From Anaerolineales bacterium (GTDB lineage Bacteria; Chloroflexota; Anaerolineae; 4572-78; J111): DNA of 64,000 nucleotides. Shown here piece by piece: positions 58,883 through 64,000 of the stretch. The DNA lies in assembly GCA_015075405.1 (NCBI GenBank), contig JABTUK010000003.1, positions 682,001 to 746,000 of the forward strand, given 5' to 3'. The notes under the pieces are model-generated. The model was not told where the DNA came from and searched no databases. It worked only from the letters and a program-made list of their open reading frames with translations. Position 1 is the stretch's first letter, and every line of letters begins with the position of its first letter. The position numbers and the translations under genes are program-made.

Positions 58883-59674
58883 TTAGTGGGTACCGGCCAG
58901 TTGACTGCGTTCCTGGCCGCGGCCAATATATTGAATCAAACCAATCAAAGCCCAGGTGAGGGCCAGACTGATGATTGAAAGGGCGGCCGGTTCGTAGGCT
59001 CTGTTTTGGCCCAGCAGGGCCATGTAAGGCGCAAAGGCTGGCCGGGCCAGGAAAGCGGCCAGCACATATTCGCCGATGACAATGGCAAAGGTAAGAAATG
59101 CGCCGCTCAGCAGGGCAACCCGGACATTGGGGAAAATGACCTGAAACAGGATGGTCGGCCAGCCGGCCCCCAAACTTTGGGCGGCTTCGGTCAGAGTGCG
59201 GACATCAATAGCCCGCAGCCCAGTGTCAACCGCGCGATACATATAGGGGAATGACAGAACCACATACCCGGCGACCAGCAGCACATTGGCCCCCAGCGCG
59301 TTGCCGGTGAGGGCAAAGGGCGGGCGGCTGTAAAGCCGGATCAGGCCAAAAACCAGCACAATCGTCGGGATCACAAACGGCATCAGGGTCATCAATTCGA
59401 TGACCGGGCGCAGGCGAGGCAGCCGCAACTGGACCCAATAGGCGGTCGGCACAATCAACAACAGGCTGACCAGAATGGTCAAAACGGCCATTAGCGCCGA
59501 AAAGCCAAAAGTCTGCCAGAATTTGGGGTCGTTAAAAACATTCTCATAGGCCAGAAAGCTCAAGACACCGCGTTTGGCCCGCAGTGAAAACATAAACGTA
59601 CCCGCCAACGGCAAAATAAAATAAAGCCCGCCTAAAGTCACCCATAACCAGGCCCAAAGACTGCCTCTTCTCAT
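58883..59674 (-). CDS. ABC permease, second subunit
   Basis: 263 residues from ATG 59674, which follows GAGGAGA. Six helices. The EAA loop that contacts the ATPase is EAAQSLGAGWPTILFQVIFPN near 175. The N-terminus of the longer reading is not needed. It is the ABC-type inner-membrane channel partner of the next-upstream permease. Confidence 0.92.
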   Translation of the reverse strand: MRRGSLWAWLWVTLGGLYFILPLAGTFMFSLRAKRGVLSFLAYENVFNDPKFWQTFGFSALMAVLTILVSLLLIVPTAYWVQLRLPRLRPVIELMTLMPFVIPTIVLVFGLIRLYSRPPFALTGNALGANVLLVAGYVVLSFPYMYRAVDTGLRAIDVRTLTEAAQSLGAGWPTILFQVIFPNVRVALLSGAFLTFAIVIGEYVLAAFLARPAFAPYMALLGQNRAYEPAALSIISLALTWALIGLIQYIGRGQERSQLAGTH

Positions 59675-59713
59675 CGTCTCTCCTCTTCCCCGGAACACGG
59701 CCATCCACCGCCG

Positions 59714-59746
59714 GCCTTAGCCTCAGACTCAGCCTTAGCCTCAATC
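59714..59746. repeat. GCCTTAG heptamer array
   Basis: Five units CTTAGCC/CAGACTC between the two permease genes, one arm of the family at 49494. Confidence 0.85.
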
Positions 59747-59747
59747 T

Positions 59748-60650
59748 TCATCGCAACCACCTTTCCGTCCGGCGCTGCATCCAGGTATAGCCGGTGATAC
59801 AAACGGCCATCACTACCACCATGCCCAATGCCAGGGCATAGCCCAAACCCGGATTGTTAAGCACATCCCCCCGAATCTGCGCCCCAATGACAATGGTGAC
59901 CAGATTCAACGAGCCGCCGGTCAGGGCAAAAGCGGTGGCATAAGCGCCAAAAGAGTTGCCAAACAGCAGGATCATTGTCCCCAAAATGGAGGGCAGCAAA
60001 ATAGGCAAAGCGATGTAGCGCCAATATTCCCAGGTTGTTGCGCCCAGGTTTTCGGAGGCTTCGCGCCACTCGCGCTTAAGGCCGTCCAGGGCCGGGGCGA
60101 TAATCAAAATCATCAGGGGAAACTGAAAATAGAGATAGGTCAAGGTCAGGCCGGCGAAGCTGTAGAGGTTAAAGCCGGTATCATAAATATTCCAGCCAAA
60201 CAGGTCCTTCAACAGAGTGGTCATAAAACCGACCCGGCCCACGGTGGCAATAAAGGCAAAGGCCAGCGGCACCCCGGCAAAGTTAGAAGCCACCCCGGAA
60301 AAGGTCATCATCGCCGTGCGCACCCCTCTGGGCAGCCCACCCAGAACGACGGCATAAGCAATGAGGAAGCCAAACAGTCCACCGGCCACCGCCGTAACCG
60401 TACTAATTTGGATGCTAAGCCAATAGGCGTTGAGGACAAACGGCTGAAACAGGCCGGCAATATTGGCCAGGGTAAAATTGCCTGCTCTATCCTGAAAGCT
60501 GCCCGTAAACAGTGAGACTGCCGGCCACAGCATAAAAGCAATAGCAAAGATAAAAAAGGGGACAACCCCCACCCAGGCCCAAGAAAATTCCCGGGGTGGG
60601 GAGGAGGCTAACGGGGCATTTTGTGTTTCGGGCATGGCAACGTGCGACAC
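59748..60650 (-). CDS. ABC permease, first subunit
   Basis: About 300 residues from GTG 60650, which has GGAGAGGGGG about 6 bases upstream; ATG 60635 is a possible but less supported start. Six helices and the EAA loop EASENLGATTWEYWRYIALPILLP near 195. It forms the transport channel with the other permease. Confidence 0.88.
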   Translation of the reverse strand: MSHVAMPETQNAPLASSPPREFSWAWVGVVPFFIFAIAFMLWPAVSLFTGSFQDRAGNFTLANIAGLFQPFVLNAYWLSIQISTVTAVAGGLFGFLIAYAVVLGGLPRGVRTAMMTFSGVASNFAGVPLAFAFIATVGRVGFMTTLLKDLFGWNIYDTGFNLYSFAGLTLTYLYFQFPLMILIIAPALDGLKREWREASENLGATTWEYWRYIALPILLPSILGTMILLFGNSFGAYATAFALTGGSLNLVTIVIGAQIRGDVLNNPGLGYALALGMVVVMAVCITGYTWMQRRTERWLR

Positions 60651-60727
60651 GGGGTTCCCCCTCTCCAAATCAATAAGCAAGACTACGGGAGACCAGCCTG
60701 ATATTTTACCCCTGCGGTCTAGCTCTG

Positions 60728-60764
60728 ACCTTCCCGGAAGTTCAAAAATAACTTCCGGGAAGGT
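60728..60764. other. stem-loop between solute-binding protein and permease genes
   Basis: 15 bp arms ACCTTCCCGGAAGTT / AACTTCCGGGAAGGT around CAAAAAT, with no T-run. Such hairpins protect the upstream message and limit read-through, so the binding protein is made in excess. Confidence 0.9.
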
Positions 60765-60778
60765 TCTAAGGTTAAAAT

Positions 60779-62140
60779 TTACTGGGAAACAACGTCCACA
60801 TTCACCACCGAGTCCCACTGCTCGGTGATGAGCTTCTTGGCCGCATCAAGCTGCTGGATAGTGGGGAAAACAGCTTTTTCGTACAGTTCAGCCGGGGGCA
60901 GTTTGGCCTCCAGTTCAGCCGGGATGACGCCGCGCTTAGCCATATCCAGGTAGCGGATGGGGTGACCGTAACCGCTCAGCCAGACCAACTGGCCTTCATC
61001 GGAGTAGAGATATTCCATCCACAGTTTGGCGGCGTTGGGGTGGGGGGCATAGGCGCTGATAGCCTGGACATAAACTCCACCAAAAACCGCCGACTGGGGA
61101 ATGACAATTTCGACATTGGGGTTGCCGGCAAAGGTATCGCGATTAGCCAGGGCCAGGTAGTCCCACTGAATGGTGATGGGGGTTTCGCCGCTGGCGATGG
61201 TGCCGGTGTTGGCAATGACCGGCACAAAGTTGCCAGCCGCATTCAATTCGGCAAAGAACTCCAGGCCAGCCTGGGCCGCGGTGTTCAAATCGCCGGTGCG
61301 AGACAGGCCCGCCGCGTAAACCGATTGAATGGCCTGATTGGAGGTGCGGGGGTCGCCGGCCAGGGCGACCTGACCTTTATACTCCGGCTTGAGCAAATCG
61401 GCCCAATCCTGGGGCACATTCTGAACGACATCCGTATTCACCTCTAAGGCCAACACGCCATAATAATCGCCGTACCAGTAACCATCGGGGTCTTTGAGGT
61501 CTTGGGGAATAGAGGCCCAGGTAGAAACTTTATAGGGTTGGATCAAACCTTCATCCTTGGCCTGAGGGCCAAAGGCGAAACCCACATCAATCACGTCGGG
61601 GGCTTGCGGGCCTTTGTTATCTTTGTTGGCGCGGATGGCTTCCAGTTCGTCGCCGGAGCCGGCGTTCGGATCGAGTTCGTTAACTTCCAGGCCATACTTG
61701 GCCTTGAAATTCTCAATCATGATGCCGTAGTTGAGCCAGTCGTGGGGCAAGGCGATGGTGGTCAGCATGCCTTCTTCTTTGGCGGCGGCAATCAGGGCAT
61801 CCATTTGCACGGCGGTTTCTGCGGCGGCGCTGGCTACGCCGGCCTGGGCTTCTTCAGCCGCAGGAATGCACAGCTTCCAACCGGGTTCAATGACGTCAGG
61901 GTTGTCAATTTTGGCATAGCTACTGTCGGTGGCGTTCATCGCATTGGTAGCGTCGGCAATGGCCTGGTAGGCCAGCACATCGCCGTAGAATTTGTCGGCC
62001 AGCTTCGACAGCCAATCATCGGCCTGCACAACAGCATCCTGCTCACACACAACTTCTTGAGCAAAGGCGGCGGTGGGGACCAGGGTTAAAACTAAGGCCA
62101 ACAAGACTACCAGACTGATAAGATTACCTAATTTTTTCAT
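60779..62140 (-). CDS. extracellular solute-binding protein with N-terminal LysM-like domain
   Basis: 453 residues from ATG 62140 (GGAGGAGA upstream). A signal peptide (LISLVVLLALVLTLVPTAAFA) ends near residue 28. A LysM-like domain follows (VVQADDWLSKLADKFYGDVLAY...IEPGWKLCIP, residues about 38-95), then a type-1 solute-binding fold with GMLTTIALPHDWLNYG, APDVIDVGFAFGPQA, WYGDYYGVLALEVNTDVV, GDPRTSNQAIQSVYAAGL and the C-terminal EYLYSDEGQLVWLSGYGHPIRY. It resembles binders of polyamines, iron or aminoethylphosphonate. LysM would tie it to peptidoglycan. A Pho-box-like promoter lies upstream. Confidence 0.92.
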   Translation of the reverse strand: MKKLGNLISLVVLLALVLTLVPTAAFAQEVVCEQDAVVQADDWLSKLADKFYGDVLAYQAIADATNAMNATDSSYAKIDNPDVIEPGWKLCIPAAEEAQAGVASAAAETAVQMDALIAAAKEEGMLTTIALPHDWLNYGIMIENFKAKYGLEVNELDPNAGSGDELEAIRANKDNKGPQAPDVIDVGFAFGPQAKDEGLIQPYKVSTWASIPQDLKDPDGYWYGDYYGVLALEVNTDVVQNVPQDWADLLKPEYKGQVALAGDPRTSNQAIQSVYAAGLSRTGDLNTAAQAGLEFFAELNAAGNFVPVIANTGTIASGETPITIQWDYLALANRDTFAGNPNVEIVIPQSAVFGGVYVQAISAYAPHPNAAKLWMEYLYSDEGQLVWLSGYGHPIRYLDMAKRGVIPAELEAKLPPAELYEKAVFPTIQQLDAAKKLITEQWDSVVNVDVVSQ

Positions 62141-62272
62141 CGAAATCTCCTCCAAAATTTATGAACAGTTTAAGATTAACTTATAGTGGGCTAACTTTGA
62201 ATAACAGTTGCGGCTAACGCGATGACCTCCTTTCTGCCAACAGTTATTCGGTGTTGGTCAACAACTTGGAAG

Positions 62273-62337
62273 ACTATAACAGACCCTATTTAACCACCTT
62301 TTAACTCGATGTTAAAATTCCGTTAATAAACCATAAA
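62273..62337 (-). promoter_or_regulatory. Pho-box-like repeats and promoter upstream of the ABC operon
   Basis: On the minus strand hexamers TTTATG, TTAACG, TTAACA, TTAAAA and TTAAAT stand exactly 11 bp apart, ending 9 bp before TATAGT (62273-62278). This is the layout of PhoP boxes (TT[ACT]A[ACT]A with 5 bp gaps, occupying about -60 to -22). Confidence 0.72.
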
Positions 62338-62464
62338 GTTTTTTTAACGTTGATGGGTTCAATCAAAATCTGTTCCAATCTGGCCTGATGTCTTATGAGA
62401 TTGTTACCACTGGAAAACAGCTTGGATGGTTAAGTTTATAAGTTGTGAGGAATTTATATCCCGC

Positions 62465-62494
62465 ATTATAATGCACTATGTTTTGCCGTGTCAA
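62465..62494 (-). promoter_or_regulatory. distal consensus promoter upstream of the ABC operon
   Basis: Minus strand TTGACA (62489-62494), 18 bp spacer, TATAAT (62465-62470). If used, the leader is about 315 bases. The gap 62141-62550 shows no gene; 62495-62550 shows nothing. Confidence 0.75.
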
Positions 62495-62550
62495 GCCATT
62501 GGCGGCAAAATAGGGGGACGTTATTTTGCATAAAGTTATTGCTATTGAAA

Positions 62551-62610
62551 CAGGTAGCAGGGTAGCAAGTAGCAGAAATAAGTTTTGCTACCTTGCTACC
62601 CTGCTACCCT
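62551..62610. repeat. inverted pair of GGTAGCA arrays before the methyltransferase gene
   Basis: CAGGTAGCAGGGTAGCAAG, GAAATAAGTTTT centre, then CTACCTTGCTACCCTGCTAC; same family as at 39470. Confidence 0.93.
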
Positions 62611-62646
62611 TGCCGGTTGGGAAAGAATTTCTCTGGACAGCAAAAA

Positions 62647-63534
62647 ATGAGCGCCATCAGCACCCTTGAAAAGTACAGCCAGCCCGATGTGGTAAGCTGC
62701 TGGCAAAATTTGAGTAAACAGGGCCTGCAAAAGTGTGAGCAGGAGATGGCGGCCCGCTATTTTCCCCCGGCCGGACGCCTGCTCGACGTGGGGTGTGGGG
62801 CGGGACGGGCGGTGTTGGCCTTAAACGAAGCCGGGTATCGGGTCAGTGGGGTGGATTTGAGTCTGGCCATGCTGCTGGCCGGGCGCAGCCTGTCGGCGGA
62901 AGCGCAGTTCAGTGGGGCCAACTTGCTCAATTTGCCGTTTGCCACCGAGGCTTTTGAGGCCGTTTTTATGTTTTTTGGGGCGCTACAACATATTCCGGGG
63001 CGAGCCAACCGCCGCCGAGCCATGGTCGAAATGGCACGGGTGGCGCAGCCGGGCGGCCGCCTGATTTTGGGCCTGGATAATTTAGCCCCGGCCTTGCGTT
63101 GCTATTTTTACTGGCTGGGGCAGAAGATGTTGGGGGCAAAACAAAAATCGGCCACCTCTTCCGCAGCAGATACCACCTTGTGGAGCCGCGAGACCCGCCG
63201 GGTGCATCCTTTGCTCTGGCATGCCCGCGGCCTGACCCGAACCCTGCGCTGGCGCACCTGGCCCGGTGTGGTTGACGCCATTCGGCGCTTTAATCCCAAC
63301 GGCGCGGACGCCGAACCGGGCGACACCCAGGTGGCCCAGTTCAGCCTGCAAACCACGCCGGGGTTAATCTACTATCATGTCTACCAGGCCGGCGAGTTGA
63401 TCGAAGATGCCGCCAGCGCCGGCTGGCGTTTGCTGGGCCAGCACAGCGGCACAGAGTTGAACGAAGATCAGGTTTACCCCCCGGCAGTTCGACAGGCAGA
63501 TAAGCAGTTGTTCTTCGCCTTTGAGAAAATTTAG
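62647..63534 (+). CDS. class I SAM-dependent methyltransferase
   Basis: 295 residues. SAM-binding motif I is RLLDVGCGAGRAVLALNEAGY near 46, then VSGVDLSLAML near 67, the acidic ANLLNLPFATEAFEAVFMFF near 92 and RVAQPGGRLILGLDN near 130. It is a UbiE/YcgJ-type enzyme on an unknown small substrate. A long C-terminal part (residues about 150-295) is beyond the SAM domain. Start ATG 62647 lies after the repeat array; the Shine-Dalgarno is weak. Confidence 0.88.
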   Translation: MSAISTLEKYSQPDVVSCWQNLSKQGLQKCEQEMAARYFPPAGRLLDVGCGAGRAVLALNEAGYRVSGVDLSLAMLLAGRSLSAEAQFSGANLLNLPFATEAFEAVFMFFGALQHIPGRANRRRAMVEMARVAQPGGRLILGLDNLAPALRCYFYWLGQKMLGAKQKSATSSAADTTLWSRETRRVHPLLWHARGLTRTLRWRTWPGVVDAIRRFNPNGADAEPGDTQVAQFSLQTTPGLIYYHVYQAGELIEDAASAGWRLLGQHSGTELNEDQVYPPAVRQADKQLFFAFEKI

Positions 63535-63537
63535 TGT

Positions 63538-63543
63538 TATAAT
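63538..63543 (+). promoter_or_regulatory. extended -10 of the AAA ATPase gene (leaderless)
   Basis: TATAAT preceded by TGT, six bases before the ATG at 63550. The mRNA would begin at the start codon. Confidence 0.68.
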
Positions 63544-63549
63544 TGGATT

Positions 63550-64000
63550 ATGTTAAACAAGCTTATCATTCGTAACTTTAAGCGTTTTGGCGAAGTTGAA
63601 ATTGAGCTGGGCAATCCCGTTGTTTTTATTGGCCCTAATAATTCGGGCAAAACTACGGCCCTTCAAGCCTTAGCACTATGGGATATTGGCCTAAAGCGTT
63701 GGATTGAAAAACGCCAAGGTAAAACAACTCCTGAAAAACGCCCAGGCGTAACCATTAACCGGCGAGATCTAATTGCTGTTCCCGTTCCAAGTGCAAATTT
63801 GCTATGGCGAGATCTACATGTGCGAGATATCCGTAGAACTCAAAACAAGCAACGAACGCAGAATATTCGTGTCGAAATTATTGTAGAAGGCATTTCAGCA
63901 GGCCAGGCCTGGAAGTGTGGGCTTGAGTTTGATTACGCTAATCCGGAGTCTTTCTATTGCCGACCTTTGCGACTTAGCGAAGGTGATAACCCAGAACGAA
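63550..64000 (+). CDS. AAA-family ATPase, N-terminal part (cut by window edge)
   Basis: Only 150 residues are seen. Start MLNKLIIRNFKRFGEVEIEL is the usual opening of RecF/OLD/Smc-like ATPases, and Walker A FIGPNNSGKTTALQAL follows at about 30. A segment with many Lys and Arg is near 55-70. It may be part of a defence system (OLD nuclease or AbiL/RloC type) or of DNA repair; the partner gene is outside the window. Confidence 0.8.
   Translation, partial: MLNKLIIRNFKRFGEVEIELGNPVVFIGPNNSGKTTALQALALWDIGLKRWIEKRQGKTTPEKRPGVTINRRDLIAVPVPSANLLWRDLHVRDIRRTQNKQRTQNIRVEIIVEGISAGQAWKCGLEFDYANPESFYCRPLRLSEGDNPER

Noticed and set aside
60651..60818. N-terminal extension of the first ABC permease
   Set aside because: It runs through the stem-loop and into the binding-protein gene; GTG 60650 has a Shine-Dalgarno.
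4611..62610. Tandem arrays as CRISPR arrays
   Set aside because: Units are 7-9 bp with no unique spacers, and no cas gene is present.

Overview
The window is one stretch of bacterial chromosome of moderately high GC, densely packed with genes on both strands. No rRNA, tRNA, phage or plasmid gene was seen. Gene content fits a member of the phylum Chloroflexota, probably Anaerolineae-like: a menaquinone cluster (menF, menD, menB, menE), an F420-type luciferase-like oxidoreductase, a PPi-type phosphofructokinase signature, a LuxR regulator of the large ATPase (LAL) kind, YfhO and GT39-like giant membrane proteins, a hemA plus radical SAM/SPASM pair, and many short tandem-repeat arrays. The phylum is an inference; no marker gene here proves it.

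Layout. 1-17.3 kb (minus strand): an alpha/beta hydrolase cut by the window edge, a LuxR/response-regulator pair, a YfhO protein, a GNAT acetyltransferase, an aldo/keto reductase, a histidine phosphatase, an MFS exporter, a phosphofructokinase and two consecutive large membrane glycosyltransferase-like proteins. 17.8-34.2 kb (plus): a lipid-phosphate GT2 glycosyltransferase, a lipoprotein with SH3-like domain, a DNA methyltransferase, metG, an autoregulated TetR gene, menF-menD-menB-menE, folC and lon. 34.6-52.1 kb (plus): a PKD membrane protein, a zinc-ribbon protein, transketolase and rpiA, a GxxExxY gene inside inverted repeats, moeA, an ADP-ribosylglycohydrolase, hemA with a radical SAM gene, a C45 Ntn-hydrolase, an RRM protein, a CrtI-like oxidoreductase, an acidic repeat protein and a luciferase-like gene split by a complete insertion sequence. 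52.1-62.1 kb (minus): a lipoprotein, DUF167-yggT-proC-yggS-pgeF (a ylm-like cluster), a CysRS/MshC-like ligase and a four-gene ABC importer whose promoter region carries a Pho-box-like array. 62.6-64 kb (plus): a methyltransferase and the start of an AAA ATPase.

The most unusual signal is not a gene. At least 29 arrays of 7-9 bp tandem units occur in the window, belonging to more than a dozen sequence families. Many are built as an array, a short spacer, then the same kind of array inverted, so that the transcript could fold into a long hairpin. They fill the gaps between co-directional genes (tetR/menF, menD/menB, menB/menE, tkt/rpiA, hemA/rSAM, proC/yggS) and often supply the upstream gene's stop codon. 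The same families lie in frame inside the large membrane proteins and menE, always in the orientation free of stop codons, giving repeated heptapeptides such as HASRFTL, FTIYDLR and SSFILHP. Further dispersed elements include a 99 bp repeat in two copies, a palindrome with GATCC ends in two copies (one inserted in frame in a lipoprotein signal peptide), an imperfect 141 bp inverted-repeat element and two other palindrome families.
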